DNA of 64,000 nucleotides from CAIUPE01 sp046092445 (lineage in GTDB: Bacteria > Pseudomonadota > Alphaproteobacteria > Rhizobiales > Beijerinckiaceae). Below, piece after piece: positions 27,600-37,543 of the stretch. Location of the stretch: positions 9,613-73,612 of the forward strand of contig JBJTDR010000112.1 in the NCBI GenBank assembly GCA_046092445.1, written 5' to 3'. Position numbers and translations under genes: made by a program. The notes beneath the pieces are model-generated. The model had not been told where the DNA came from and ran no database searches. It was given only the letters and a program-made list of their open reading frames with translations. Position 1 is the stretch's first letter; each line of letters starts with the position of its first letter.

Positions 27600-29036
27600 A
27601 TGGTCGAAGCTGGTCGAAAAATTCTCGCGGGCGCGCGTATCCGGCGTCTCCGCCGCGAATTGGGGCTCTCCCAAAGCGGTATGGCGAGTGAGCTTGGCAT
27701 TTCCACGTCATATCTCAATCTGATGGAGCGCAATCAACGCCCCGTTACAGCGCAGGTTCTGATCCGTTTGGCAGAAGCCTATAATGTCGATCCGCGTTCT
27801 TTTGCCCGCGAGGAGGAGACCCGCCTTGCGGCGGAGATGGAGGAGATTTTCTCGGATCCCGTGTTTCGCTCCGTGACCGTTTCAAAAGACGAATTGCGGG
27901 AACTGACCACGCTTGCGCCTTCCATCGGCGAAGCGATCCAAAAACTCTACGGTGCCTATGCCGATTTGCGATCATCGGAAAGCGGGGCGGGACCCGCTTC
28001 CGACGTTGATCATGACCGGAGCGAGGGGGTCGGCTCTGATAACCCGGTCGACCGGGTCCGTGATCTGATCCAGTCCGCGAACAATCACTTTCCCGAGCTT
28101 GAGGAAGCCGCTGAGACTGTCTGGAATGAGGCAGTGCCAAACGGTGAACCTTTTTTTGATACGCTTTGCCAACGCATGAGGGCCAATCACGGGATCAAGG
28201 TGCAGATCTTTCCTGTCGAGGTGATGCCTGGCTCAATCCGGCGATTTGATTTTCATCGGCGGCGGCTGATGTTGTCCGAAATGAGTGATCAGGCAGGGCG
28301 TAGTTTCCAAGTGGCGTATCAAATCGGATTGACCGAATTCGGGAGCCTGATCGGTTCAATCGCCGACCGTTTCGAGCCGCAGGATGGCCCGGCGAAAGCT
28401 CTATTGCGTGTCTCACTCGCAAATTACTTCGCGGCTGCACTCATGATGCCCTATGCAAAATTTCTCGAAGCGGCAGAGAGCGTCGACTATGACACGGATG
28501 TTCTCGGAGCGAGATTTCAGGCCAGTTTCGAGCAGGTTGTCCATCGTCTGACAACGCTGGGGCGCTCCGGCGCACGGGGAATACCATTTTTTCTGATCCG
28601 GATTGATCAGGCGGGGAATGTCTCGAAGCGGTTTTCCGCTGGGAGCTTTCCGTTTTCGCGATTTGGTGGCACCTGCCCGCTTTGGAATATCCACGAGGCC
28701 TTTCAAGTATCGGGCAAAATCCTGACGCAGATTATCGAAATGCCGGACGGCGCCAAATGGTTCTCGATGGCGCGCCAAACCCGGCGTGCATCAACCGGTT
28801 GGGGTGAAGCTGAAAGCCAATTCGTCATCGGACTTGGCTGCGAACTCAAATATGCGCACCGCCTGATTTACGCCCGCGGCATCGATCTCAAATCGCCTGT
28901 CACAACGCCAATCGGCGTCAATTGCCGCCTATGCGAACGGCCAAATTGTGCGCAACGCGCGGCACCGCCCATGAAGCGCCGTTTACGCATCGACGAGGCA
29001 GTGCGCAACATCTCGCCCTTCAGCTTCGGGGATTAG
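27600..29036 (+). CDS. XRE-family regulator with DUF955/DUF2083 domains (ScfR/RamB-like)
   Basis: 478 residues. An N-terminal helix-turn-helix (residues about 12-66, RRLRRELGLSQSGMASELGI) is followed by a linker and an IrrE/ImmA-like DUF955 region. The C-terminal DUF2083-like part has conserved cysteines (NCRLCERPNCAQRAAP). This is the architecture of short-chain-acyl-CoA-responsive regulators such as RamB, which control glyoxylate and propionate genes. Its divergent position from aceA supports regulation of that gene. The HExxH motif of peptidase-active M78 proteins is not evident, so it is likely a ligand-binding fold only. Confidence 0.88.
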   Translation: MVEAGRKILAGARIRRLRRELGLSQSGMASELGISTSYLNLMERNQRPVTAQVLIRLAEAYNVDPRSFAREEETRLAAEMEEIFSDPVFRSVTVSKDELRELTTLAPSIGEAIQKLYGAYADLRSSESGAGPASDVDHDRSEGVGSDNPVDRVRDLIQSANNHFPELEEAAETVWNEAVPNGEPFFDTLCQRMRANHGIKVQIFPVEVMPGSIRRFDFHRRRLMLSEMSDQAGRSFQVAYQIGLTEFGSLIGSIADRFEPQDGPAKALLRVSLANYFAAALMMPYAKFLEAAESVDYDTDVLGARFQASFEQVVHRLTTLGRSGARGIPFFLIRIDQAGNVSKRFSAGSFPFSRFGGTCPLWNIHEAFQVSGKILTQIIEMPDGAKWFSMARQTRRASTGWGEAESQFVIGLGCELKYAHRLIYARGIDLKSPVTTPIGVNCRLCERPNCAQRAAPPMKRRLRIDEAVRNISPFSFGD

Positions 29037-29048
29037 GTTGAGAAGGCT

Positions 29049-31256
29049 TCAATCAGTCGCTTGAGGCCGCCACAAGCGCAGTGTGAGGGCGTTGCCAACG
29101 ACGCTGACGCTTGAAAGCGCCATTGCCGCTCCGGCGAATACGGGTGACAGCACGCCCATAGCGGCGAGCGGTATCCCGATCACATTATAGGCGAAAGCCC
29201 AGAACAGGCCCGTGCGGATTGTCATCACGACCCGTTTTGACAAGCGGATCGCATCGGATACCATTCGCGGATCGCTGCGCATCAAGGTTATTCCGGCGGT
29301 CTCGATTGCGACAGCCGTGCCCGACCCCATCGCCATCCCTACATCAGCCGCTGCCAGCGCCGGGGCATCATTCACACCATCGCCGACCATGGCGATGATG
29401 CCGCCCTGTTCTTTGAGTGTCGCAATGGTTGACGCCTTTTCCGCCGGTTTGATTTCCGCAAAGACGCTCTCAATGCCGATATCGCGCGCGATTTGATCCG
29501 CGGCGCCTTGCCCGTCGCCCGTCAGCATTACCGGCGTGATCCCCATCGCTTTCAATGCGGCAACCGCGGAACGGGCGGTATCCTTGGCGACGTCCGAGAA
29601 CGCGATGATAGCCAGTACCTTGCCGGTACCGCGATCAGCCAGCCAACTGACGCCGCGCCCTTCGGACGCAAAGGAGTCTGCTTTCGGTAAAAGATCGCCG
29701 GTCGCAATTTTGAGCACTTCAACGCAGGCTCTGTTACCGAACACAACTGATTGGCCGTCAATGGTTCCGGTGATGCCACCGACGATTGTTTTAAAATCGG
29801 CAACCGAATTTTCAGCGGTGACGCCACGGCGTTCGGTCTCTTGCCTGATCGCCTTTGCGAGAGGATGCTCGCTGCCTGCCTCAAGCGCAGCAGCAAGCCA
29901 GATTGCCTGATCGGGCGTCATCGCGGCACTTGTTTCAACGGCGGTTACGACTGGGTGGCCGGTTGTCAGCGTCCCCGTCTTGTCAAAAACGACCTTTGTG
30001 ACGCCTGCGGCGCGCTCCAACGCTGCGGCATCGCGCACCAGAATGCCAAACCGGGCGGCAATACCTGTGCCTGCGAGAATGGCTGTCGGCGTTGCGAGCC
30101 CCAGTGCGCAGGGACAGGCAATCACAAGCACCGAACCCGCGTTGATCAGCGCTTGTTCCGCGCCTTTATCAACAAAGACCCCGCCAAAAAACGTCAGAAC
30201 GGCGATAGTCAGGACGATTGGAACGAAAACGGCGCTGATCCGGTCAACCAGTTTCTGGACCGGCGCTTTCGACGCCTGGGCGCTCTCGACAAGGCGAATG
30301 ATGCGGGCGAGCGTGGTTTCTGCGCCAATAGAGCGCGTTTCAACAATCAAGAGACCATCAAGATTGACTGTGCCGCCGATGACCGCATCGCCTTTGACGC
30401 GGGAAACGGGCAGGCTCTCTCCCGTCACCATGGACTCGTCAACGCTCGCAGTGCCTTCAACAATGATACCGTCGACCGGGATTGTCTCGCCGGAACGCAC
30501 CATCACCATATCGCCGACCCTGACCGCGTCGAGGGCGACCATTGTTTCAACGCCATCCCGAACGCGTCTGGCCTCCGACGGGCTGAGCCGTCCCAGCGCG
30601 GCAATTGCCGATGTCGTTTCGGACGTGGCGCGCTCTTCAAGCCATTTGCCGAGCAAGACGAAGGCAATCACAACAGATGCCGACTCGAACTGGAGATGGA
30701 TCGTGTGATGCTCAAGGTCGGAGATTTGCCAGATGTACAGGCTAAGGCCGTAGGCTGCAGTCGTCCCGAGTGCGACCAGAAGATCCATCGTCGCCACGCC
30801 GGAATGCAGCGCCTTCCATGAAGCGACATAGAAACGCCATCCGAGACCGAACTGGACCAAGGTTGCGAGCGCAAATTGTGCCGCTGGCGGCGGCATCAGA
30901 TCGAGGCCGAACGCCATGCCCGCCATGCCGAACAGAAACGGGGACACAAGCACCATGGCCATTATTGCCAAAGCGAGCGCCTTGGACGCACGTTTTTGCG
31001 CTCTTTCAGTGGTTTGGCGCATGCCTGCACCCTGAACGACAAGGGTGGCGCCGTAGCCGACATCATCGACGGCTAGGATCAGATCGGCCGCTTTCACCGA
31101 GGATTCTGTCACCTCGACCCGCGCCGTTTTGGTTGCGAGATTGACATCAGCTTTCAGGACGCCGGCGACGGACCCCAGAGCTTTTTCAACCCGGCTGACG
31201 CAGGAGGCGCACGTCATGCCGTCAATATTGAGGTCGATCATTTCGTGATGGGGCAT
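29049..31256 (-). CDS. copA: Copper-translocating P1B-type ATPase CopA
   Basis: 735 residues with one N-terminal heavy-metal-associated domain (GMTCASC, Cys16 and Cys19), eight membrane segments, the transport motif CPC at 381-383, phosphorylation Asp425 in DKTGTLT, the SEHPLAKAI motif and GDGVNDAPAL. These features define Cu+-exporting ATPases of the inner membrane. One HMA domain is usual for rhizobia. It converges on the regulator gene with 12 bp between the stops and is divergent from the cysQ-like gene. No CueR-type regulator is adjacent. Other copper-linked genes are at 53-54 kb. Confidence 0.93.
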   Translation of the reverse strand: MPHHEMIDLNIDGMTCASCVSRVEKALGSVAGVLKADVNLATKTARVEVTESSVKAADLILAVDDVGYGATLVVQGAGMRQTTERAQKRASKALALAIMAMVLVSPFLFGMAGMAFGLDLMPPPAAQFALATLVQFGLGWRFYVASWKALHSGVATMDLLVALGTTAAYGLSLYIWQISDLEHHTIHLQFESASVVIAFVLLGKWLEERATSETTSAIAALGRLSPSEARRVRDGVETMVALDAVRVGDMVMVRSGETIPVDGIIVEGTASVDESMVTGESLPVSRVKGDAVIGGTVNLDGLLIVETRSIGAETTLARIIRLVESAQASKAPVQKLVDRISAVFVPIVLTIAVLTFFGGVFVDKGAEQALINAGSVLVIACPCALGLATPTAILAGTGIAARFGILVRDAAALERAAGVTKVVFDKTGTLTTGHPVVTAVETSAAMTPDQAIWLAAALEAGSEHPLAKAIRQETERRGVTAENSVADFKTIVGGITGTIDGQSVVFGNRACVEVLKIATGDLLPKADSFASEGRGVSWLADRGTGKVLAIIAFSDVAKDTARSAVAALKAMGITPVMLTGDGQGAADQIARDIGIESVFAEIKPAEKASTIATLKEQGGIIAMVGDGVNDAPALAAADVGMAMGSGTAVAIETAGITLMRSDPRMVSDAIRLSKRVVMTIRTGLFWAFAYNVIGIPLAAMGVLSPVFAGAAMALSSVSVVGNALTLRLWRPQATD

Positions 31257-31438
31257 AGAGACAGTCTTTCCGAGTATTCCAGCGGCGCCGTGCCCGCGGA
31301 TGCAGTGGCTCTCCCGTCAAACCGGGGACTACCAAGATATGGCGCTGAAGAGGGCTCATTTCCAGTTGCGATGGCGGTTTAAGTTGCCGGCCTGCCGCTT
31401 TTACTTGCCGCTTCGAACCGGTAGCGCTAAACAGCCTC

Positions 31439-32290
31439 ATGCACTTCGTAAATACACCGATCTCATCGGACATCATCGAGACATTGCCTGGACTGCTGAC
31501 CAGCGTTCGCGAACTTGCGCTGGAAGCAGGCAACATTGCGCTGTCTTTTTTCAGATCAGGCGACCAGACAAGCGCGGCGATCCGGTACAAGGATGGCGGC
31601 TCGCCTGTGACCGATGCCGACTTCGCCGTCGACCATTTTCTGAGGGAAAAGCTTCGTGCGCTGGCGCCGTCATTTGGCTGGTTATCCGAGGAGACAGAGG
31701 ATGATCCCATCCGGTTGAAATACCGCCATGTATGGATCGTCGACCCAATTGACGGCACACGATCATTCGCCAAGGGTGACCAGGATTGGACCATTGCGAT
31801 CGGGGTTGTGGATCAGGGCCGCCCTGTTCTGGGTGTCGTTCACGCACCGGTGACGCGGGAAACCTTTGATGCCGGGAGTGGCTTGGGTGCGCGATTGAAC
31901 GGCGTGACGATCAGAGCGAGGAAATGCACGTCCCTTCGGAACGCCCGGATTGCCGGTCCACGCCGCATGATTGATCAACTGCACGAGCACCACGGTCCGT
32001 TCGAGCGCGCGGCGCGTATCCATTCACTTGCCTTCCGGATTGCACGCGTTGCCGACGGTATCATCGACGGAGGGATCGCGGATGAGGGCGCGCATGACTG
32101 GGATATCGCGGCGGCTCACGCAATCCTCAACGAGGCAGGGGGCGAATTACTTTCGGTCGGCGGCATTGCCCCTACCTACAACAAACCATCGACCGTCCAC
32201 GGGATGATCGCGGCAGGCCATCGCCCAATTGCCGAAGCATTGGCAGCAGCTCTTGGCACGAACACCGCTGCGGCAACTGCTTTCTCTTAG
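31439..32290 (+). CDS. cysQ: Inositol-phosphatase-fold 3'(2'),5'-bisphosphate nucleotidase-like protein (CysQ type)
   Basis: 283 residues with the Mg-dependent phosphatase motifs WLSEETEDD, WIVDPIDGTRSF and AHDWDIAAAHAIL intact. By family the substrate is PAP or a sugar/inositol phosphate; the SEETxD form and context favour the CysQ group. It starts the conserved rhizobial block that continues with DUF4170, DUF374, waaA and lpxK, 44 bp before the DUF4170 ATG. The 182 bp upstream, shared with divergent copA, show nothing that I can call firmly. Confidence 0.85.
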   Translation: MHFVNTPISSDIIETLPGLLTSVRELALEAGNIALSFFRSGDQTSAAIRYKDGGSPVTDADFAVDHFLREKLRALAPSFGWLSEETEDDPIRLKYRHVWIVDPIDGTRSFAKGDQDWTIAIGVVDQGRPVLGVVHAPVTRETFDAGSGLGARLNGVTIRARKCTSLRNARIAGPRRMIDQLHEHHGPFERAARIHSLAFRIARVADGIIDGGIADEGAHDWDIAAAHAILNEAGGELLSVGGIAPTYNKPSTVHGMIAAGHRPIAEALAAALGTNTAAATAFS

Positions 32291-32333
32291 AAGCTACTGC
32301 GTATGCCTTTTCAAGCAGGGGAGGACTGTTTTC

Positions 32334-32573
32334 ATGTTTTCAGCGAAGAAGCAACTGCCTCATCTGGTGTTCGGTGGCGAGCTGGTCGATCTGGAACGTT
32401 CGGAATTTGTGGACCTCGCCAAGCTTGATCTCGTGGGGGTTTATCCGGATTACGAATCGGCGCGGGCAGTCTGGAAAGCGAAGGCGCAGGCCACGGTCGA
32501 TAATGCCCATATGCGGTATTATATCGTTCATCTGCATCGCCTGCTGGATCCCGAAGCGCCGGGCAGCCGCTGA
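32334..32573 (+). CDS. DUF4170 family protein
   Basis: 79 residues from the ATG at 32334 with GGGGAGG upstream; the frame opens 35 codons earlier but that part overlaps the cysQ end. LPHLVFGGELVDLERSEF and DNAHMRYYIVHLHRLLDP are typical of DUF4170. Function is unknown. Its constant place between the CysQ-like phosphatase and the DUF374 acyltransferase-like gene ties it loosely to envelope lipid genes. Confidence 0.88.
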   Translation: MFSAKKQLPHLVFGGELVDLERSEFVDLAKLDLVGVYPDYESARAVWKAKAQATVDNAHMRYYIVHLHRLLDPEAPGSR

Positions 32574-32597
32574 ACCTATGTTGGAAATTTTACACGC

Positions 32598-33317
32598 ATG
32601 CTGAAACGATTTCTTCGACATGGCGCCGTGCAGGCTGGTATTGGCTGGCTATTATCGCTTTATCTGCGGTTTGTGCGGGTAACCAATCGTCTGGAATTCG
32701 ATCCGCCGGATTTCTACGCCAAATTGGATCGCGACGGGGCCGGCATTTTTGCTTTGTGGCATGGCCAGAATTTCATGCTGCCTCTGGCGCATCGCCGGGG
32801 GTTGCGTTTCGCCGTCCTGATCTCGCGGCATGGTGATGCCGGCGTAGTTGCCGCTGCTTCCGTTGCGATGGGATTGGAACCGATTCGCGCATCGGGGGGC
32901 GGCAGGAAGCAAGTTGACAAAAAGGGCGGAGCGGCTGGCCTGAGAGCAATGCTGACCGCGCTGAAAGAGGGGGCTTCGGTTGTGCTCACGCCGGATGTGC
33001 CGAAAGTGGCACGTATTGCCGGCCCGGGCATTATCGCGCTCGCCAAGTTGTCCTGTCGACCCATCTACCCGATTGTCGTTGCCACAAGTCGACGCATTGA
33101 CCTCAAGAATTGGGATCGAACGCCGATTTGCCTCCCTTTCGGGCGTGGAATTGTGATGCTTGGCGATGCAATCCATGTTGCACGCGATGCGGATGAAGCT
33201 GCCCTTGAAACTGCCCGTTTGCTGCTTCAGACCCGCCTTGACGAGGTGCATCGTCGTGCCTACGCTTATCTTGGGATTGCCGATCCAGGCACCACAGCAA
33301 GGAGTAGGCGCGCATGA
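32598..33317 (+). CDS. DUF374 lysophospholipid-acyltransferase-like protein
   Basis: 239 residues. IFALWHGQNFMLPLAHRRG and ISRHGDAGVVAAASVAMG carry the conserved His of DUF374, and VVLTPDVPKVARIAGPGIIA resembles the family's PDGPRGP motif. Related LpxXL-type or Kdo-lipid-linked acyltransferases act at the inner membrane. Overlap of 4 bp with waaA (ATGA) indicates coupling to lipopolysaccharide synthesis. The acyl acceptor is not known. Confidence 0.88.
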   Translation: MLKRFLRHGAVQAGIGWLLSLYLRFVRVTNRLEFDPPDFYAKLDRDGAGIFALWHGQNFMLPLAHRRGLRFAVLISRHGDAGVVAAASVAMGLEPIRASGGGRKQVDKKGGAAGLRAMLTALKEGASVVLTPDVPKVARIAGPGIIALAKLSCRPIYPIVVATSRRIDLKNWDRTPICLPFGRGIVMLGDAIHVARDADEAALETARLLLQTRLDEVHRRAYAYLGIADPGTTARSRRA

Positions 33318-34606
33318 AAACACTGCCGCTTGGTCTTCGCCTTTATCGTGGCGTTTCGGGTGGGTTTGAGCTGTTCGCCCGTCCATTTTTGATCCATCGG
33401 GCAAGAAGGGGCAAGGAAGAGCGTACAAGGCTCGGCGAAAGACGTGGTGAGTCAACGCGGGGACGCCCCGCGGGTCATCTTGTCTGGCTTCACGGCGCGA
33501 GCGTTGGTGAAGTTCTCTCGCTTTTGCCCCTTGTCGAGGCGCTGACAAAGCAGGACGTGTCCGTCGTCGTCACCTCAGGAACGGTGACATCGGCCCAGAT
33601 CCTCGAACATCGTCTACCGCCTGGTGCTCTACATCAATTTGTTCCGCTCGATTTGCCGCGCTATGCCGACCGCTTTCTGCGGCATTGGCGTCCTGACCTG
33701 ATCCTGTTCGCCGAGTCGGAGCTGTGGCCAAATCTTCTGCTGGAAGCGAAGCGTAAAGAAATACCGATCCTGCTGGCCAATGCAAGAATGTCCGAACGGA
33801 GTTTCCGGCGATGGGGGCATTTCGGGCGGATTGCTAAGCATGTACTGTCCCTTTTTGATGTCTGCCTTGCGCAGACTCCGGGGGATGCGGATAGACTGTT
33901 GCGTCTGGGCGCGCCACGTGTCTCGGTGTCGGGTAATCTGAAATTCGACAGCAGTGCCCCTCCGGTATCGCCTCTGAAACTCTCCGCTCTGAAGGCGCTG
34001 GTCGGATCCCGTCCTGTCTGGCTTGGCGCCTCGACACACAAGGGGGAAGATGAGGCCGTATTGTCGGCCCACGCCAAGCTCTCAGTTTATTTTCCTGATC
34101 TCCTCACATTGATTGCCCCCCGCCATCCGGAGCGCGGCAAAGCTATTTCAGCCCTTGCCACACGCGCCGGTTTGCGCACGGCGCTCCGCTCTTCCGGACT
34201 CGTGCCTGACAGCGCGACCGATGTCTATATTGCAGACACAATCGGTGAGCTCGGTCTATTTTTTCGGCTTGCGCCGATTGTTTTCATGGGTGGCTCGCTC
34301 ATTCCACATGGCGGCCAAAACCCGATCGAACCGGTCAAACTCGGTGCCGCTGTCCTCCACGGGCTACATGTAGAGAACTTTGCAGATATTTATGCTGTAC
34401 TCGGAAAATCGGGCGGTGCAATTTCGATTCCGGAACCGGACATGCTTGCTCAAACTGTCGGGCATCTGATTGACCATCCTGCTCAGATCCGTCAGATGGC
34501 GAGGGCTGCAGGCGGGGCGATCGGCGAGTTCGGTGGTGCTGTCGAAAAAACAATGGCAGCAATTGCTCCGTTTCTGGTTCGAATGCATCTCGATACGCGG
34601 CAATAG
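33314..34606 (+). CDS. waaA: 3-deoxy-D-manno-octulosonic acid transferase WaaA (KdtA)
   Basis: 430 residues. The N-terminal acceptor domain contains HLVWLHGASVGEVLSLLPLV with the catalytic-type Glu, and the GT-B C-terminal domain contains MGGSLIPHGGQNPIEPVKLG, which binds CMP-Kdo. This adds Kdo to the lipid A precursor. It overlaps DUF374 by 4 bp and precedes lpxK by 25 bp. Confidence 0.95.
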   Translation: MKTLPLGLRLYRGVSGGFELFARPFLIHRARRGKEERTRLGERRGESTRGRPAGHLVWLHGASVGEVLSLLPLVEALTKQDVSVVVTSGTVTSAQILEHRLPPGALHQFVPLDLPRYADRFLRHWRPDLILFAESELWPNLLLEAKRKEIPILLANARMSERSFRRWGHFGRIAKHVLSLFDVCLAQTPGDADRLLRLGAPRVSVSGNLKFDSSAPPVSPLKLSALKALVGSRPVWLGASTHKGEDEAVLSAHAKLSVYFPDLLTLIAPRHPERGKAISALATRAGLRTALRSSGLVPDSATDVYIADTIGELGLFFRLAPIVFMGGSLIPHGGQNPIEPVKLGAAVLHGLHVENFADIYAVLGKSGGAISIPEPDMLAQTVGHLIDHPAQIRQMARAAGGAIGEFGGAVEKTMAAIAPFLVRMHLDTRQ

Positions 34607-34631
34607 GCTCCGAGTTGGCGAGGTTTCATTG

Positions 34632-35627
34632 ATGCGCGCGCCGTCATTTTGGTGGAAACCTCCCGGCCTGGTCTCGACTCTGCTGACACCGCTTGCGTCG
34701 ATCTACGGCGCTATAGCCCGAGCCCGCCTGAGAAAACAGGGGCGGAAGGCTGAAATACCCGTCATTTGCGTTGGTAATCTCGTGGCTGGGGGCGCGGGTA
34801 AAACACCGGCTGCGGTGTTTGTGGCGCAATGGCTTTTGCGTTCGGGTCGGCGTCCGGTCTTTGTTTCGCGGGGGTATGGCGGGCGATTGAAGGGGCCTAT
34901 CCAAGTTGACACTGCGCGTCACACATCCAGCGATTGCGGGGACGAACCGCTTCTCCTGGCCAAGATTGCGCCTGTGATTGTTTCGCAAGATCGCGTTTCG
35001 GGGGCGTCAATGGCAGCCCGTCTCGGCGATTGCATCGTGATGGATGACGGACTGCAAAATCCCGCGCTGCTCAAGGATTTTTCGATTGCCGTGATTGATG
35101 CCGCGGCCGGTATTGGCAATGGGAATTGTCTGCCCGCAGGACCATTAAGGGCTCCTCTCGCCGCACAATGGCCGTTGATTGATGCCGTCCTTCTGGTCGG
35201 AGGCGGCGGGGTGTATCCGGATAATCTATCGGTTCCCGAGGACATTCCTGTTTTCAACGGACATCTCGAACCGGATCCGCAACAAAAATCGCGTTTGAAC
35301 AGACTTTCCGTTTTTGCGTTTGCGGGTATTGGTCGACCGTCAAAATTTTTTGCAACACTCGCCGATTGCGGTGCCGTGATCGAGGAGCGACGGGAATTCC
35401 CCGATCACCATCCCTATTTAGAAGCTGAACTCTCGGAAATTCTTGCCGTTTGTCGGGCGAAACACTGGGCGGCAGTGACAACGGCAAAGGATTTCATCCG
35501 GATTCAGGGGGCATTTCCGGTGAAAGCCGAGCAGATTCATGTGCTTGATGTGTCAATTGTCGTCGACAACGCCCGTCAACTCGCGGACTTCATCAGTCAA
35601 AAACTCGATTTCAAACTTTCGGCGTGA
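34632..35627 (+). CDS. lpxK: Tetraacyldisaccharide 4'-kinase LpxK
   Basis: 331 residues from the ATG at 34632 (MRAPSFWWKPPGLVS), which matches the family start; the open frame begins inside waaA but those 54 codons are not part of the family. The Walker A GNLVAGGAGKTPAAVFVAQW and the FVSRGYGGRL stretch identify LpxK, the lipid A 4'-kinase of the inner membrane. It follows waaA and overlaps the convergent DUF2093 gene by 17 bp. Confidence 0.95.
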   Translation: MRAPSFWWKPPGLVSTLLTPLASIYGAIARARLRKQGRKAEIPVICVGNLVAGGAGKTPAAVFVAQWLLRSGRRPVFVSRGYGGRLKGPIQVDTARHTSSDCGDEPLLLAKIAPVIVSQDRVSGASMAARLGDCIVMDDGLQNPALLKDFSIAVIDAAAGIGNGNCLPAGPLRAPLAAQWPLIDAVLLVGGGGVYPDNLSVPEDIPVFNGHLEPDPQQKSRLNRLSVFAFAGIGRPSKFFATLADCGAVIEERREFPDHHPYLEAELSEILAVCRAKHWAAVTTAKDFIRIQGAFPVKAEQIHVLDVSIVVDNARQLADFISQKLDFKLSA

Positions 35628-35832
35628 CCGTGACCCTTTTCAGTACGGCTTCCCGGGTGGCATAGGCTTCCTGATGCTCGACGCTCCAATACCGGAGTTC
35701 TTCGAGCGGAATGACCTCTCCCGTTACACCACACCGTACGAAGGTGCCTGGTCGAATAACCCGAATGTCACCATCAAGATATTCCAACTTGGCCTCGGCA
35801 GGGAGCATCTGGCTCTTTTCAAAACGGTTCAT
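35611..35832 (-). CDS. DUF2093 family protein
   Basis: About 73 residues. KLEYLDGDIRVIRPGTFVRC and VIPLEELRYWSVEHQEAY are the DUF2093 signature. Three start codons lie close together (GTG 35841, ATG 35835, ATG 35832); the last gives the usual MNRFE opening. The 3' end overlaps lpxK by 17 bp on the other strand. Function unknown; in rhizobia it is regularly found between lpxK and xseA, as here. Confidence 0.85.
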   Translation of the reverse strand: MNRFEKSQMLPAEAKLEYLDGDIRVIRPGTFVRCGVTGEVIPLEELRYWSVEHQEAYATREAVLKRVTVTPKV

Positions 35833-35931
35833 CATTTCCACTACCGACCATCAATACTTTAGAACCAGACTATTTCGGGCAATCTAGCCCTGCGCTATCT
35901 GGCAATCAAATAAAACATCAGGTCGCATGGA

Positions 35932-37437
35932 TCAAAATAGACTCTTTTGATCTGCAGCCTTCCCTTTCAAACTCGTCGATGATGGCTTATCCGCCCTGTC
36001 ACCATCCGCCGTTACCGCGACGCCGCCATCGTGGAAACGGATATCCAGTCTATCGCCCGGCTTGATACCGACGGACTGCCGCACCGGTTTGCCGTTGATA
36101 TCCATGACAAGCGCGTAGCCCCGCGCCAAGACACCCTGATAGCTCAAGCTGACAAGCAATTGCCCCATCGTTTCCAGTCGCGCATGGCGGCGGTTATTGG
36201 TGACATCGAAGGCACGATCACGCCGCTTCAGCACGTCGGCAAGGCCGCCCCGCGCCTGTGCAATCGAGCGTTGCTCCATCCGCAATGACGCGCCACGTGC
36301 TGCGGAAAGCCGTTTGCCGAGACCCGTCAATTGTGCGCGGAATCCGGCCATTCGGACATCGGGGGACAGTTTGGCCAAACGGCGCGCCTGCTGGGTGATC
36401 CGCCCGCGGTGATACTCGACCGAGCGTTCCATGCCGCGATGAAGTTTTGCTGTTGCGAGATCACATCGCTGCCTCGAAGTGGACACAAGGTCCGCGCCGC
36501 TGGGGAGTGCGCGTGCTGTCAAACGCAACTCGGAGACGAGCCGCTCGTGAAGCCGTCTCAACGCGCCAAATTGACGGCGGCCAATATCGCCCACAGTCGC
36601 CAAGAGTTCCGACCGGACAGGAACCGCCATTTCTGCGGCGGCGGTTGGTGTCGGTGCGCGCTGATCGGCGGCGTAATCAATCAGCGTCCAATCCGTTTCA
36701 TGGCCGACCGCCGATATCAGCGGGATCAGGCTTTCGGCCGCTGCCCTGACGACGCTCTCATGGTTGAAGCTCCAGAGATCTTCCAACGAGCCGCCACCTC
36801 GCGCGACAATCAGCAAATCGGGTCGCGGAATTGCTCCGTTCTCGGGCAGCGCGTTAAACCCTGAGATGGCGGCGGTGATTTCCTCGCCGCTGCCCTCTCC
36901 CTGAACCCGCACCGGCCAAACAAGGACATGGCAGGGAAATCGTTCGGTCAGCCGATGCAGAATATCGCGAATGACCGCTCCGGTAGGCGAGGTGATGACG
37001 CCGATGGTTCGGGGCAGAAACGGGATGAGTTGTTTGCGCGCGTCGGCAAAAAGCCCCTCCGCTGCAAGGCGCTGCTTCCGCTGCTCCAATTGCTGGAGAA
37101 GGGCACCGACACCGGCAGGCTCCAAGGTTTCGACAATGATTTGATAGCTGGATTTGCCGGCAAAAGTCGTGATTTTTCCGGTGGCAACAACTTCCATCCC
37201 GTCTTCGGGACGAAACTTCACACGGCTGAAAACACCCTTCCAGATCACGGCATCGATTTTGGCGGACGCATCCTTGATCGAAAAATAGACGTGCCCGGAT
37301 CCGTGCGGCCCGCGATACCCTGAAATCTCGCCGCGTAACCGAACATGGCCGAATTGGTCCTCCAAGGTGCGTTTCAAAGCACCTGAAAGCTCACTGACCG
37401 ACCATTCGGGAATATTCGAGACAAGTTCCTGCTGCAT
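35932..37437 (-). CDS. xseA: Exodeoxyribonuclease VII large subunit XseA
   Basis: 501 residues. An N-terminal OB fold (LRGEISGYRGPHGSGHVYFS) is followed by the catalytic core with GVITSPTGAVIRDILHRL and VARGGGSLEDLWSFN, then a coiled coil and C-terminal region. Length is usual for alphaproteobacteria. With XseB it degrades single-stranded DNA; xseB is not next to it. It is divergent from purD. Confidence 0.95.
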   Translation of the reverse strand: MQQELVSNIPEWSVSELSGALKRTLEDQFGHVRLRGEISGYRGPHGSGHVYFSIKDASAKIDAVIWKGVFSRVKFRPEDGMEVVATGKITTFAGKSSYQIIVETLEPAGVGALLQQLEQRKQRLAAEGLFADARKQLIPFLPRTIGVITSPTGAVIRDILHRLTERFPCHVLVWPVRVQGEGSGEEITAAISGFNALPENGAIPRPDLLIVARGGGSLEDLWSFNHESVVRAAAESLIPLISAVGHETDWTLIDYAADQRAPTPTAAAEMAVPVRSELLATVGDIGRRQFGALRRLHERLVSELRLTARALPSGADLVSTSRQRCDLATAKLHRGMERSVEYHRGRITQQARRLAKLSPDVRMAGFRAQLTGLGKRLSAARGASLRMEQRSIAQARGGLADVLKRRDRAFDVTNNRRHARLETMGQLLVSLSYQGVLARGYALVMDINGKPVRQSVGIKPGDRLDIRFHDGGVAVTADGDRADKPSSTSLKGKAADQKSLF

Positions 37438-37543
37438 TGTTTCTTTCTAATGTGCGAATCAGGCATTGGGTAGGTCTTCTGCAGGTTGACGTCGGCATGA
37501 TTATCGACGAACGCCTGAAACCCTTGAAACGGTGGAGCGCGGC

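Noticed and set aside
29751..30821. A 356-codon open frame opposite copA
   Set aside because: It lies wholly within copA, whose motifs are complete, and its translation has no recognisable domain.
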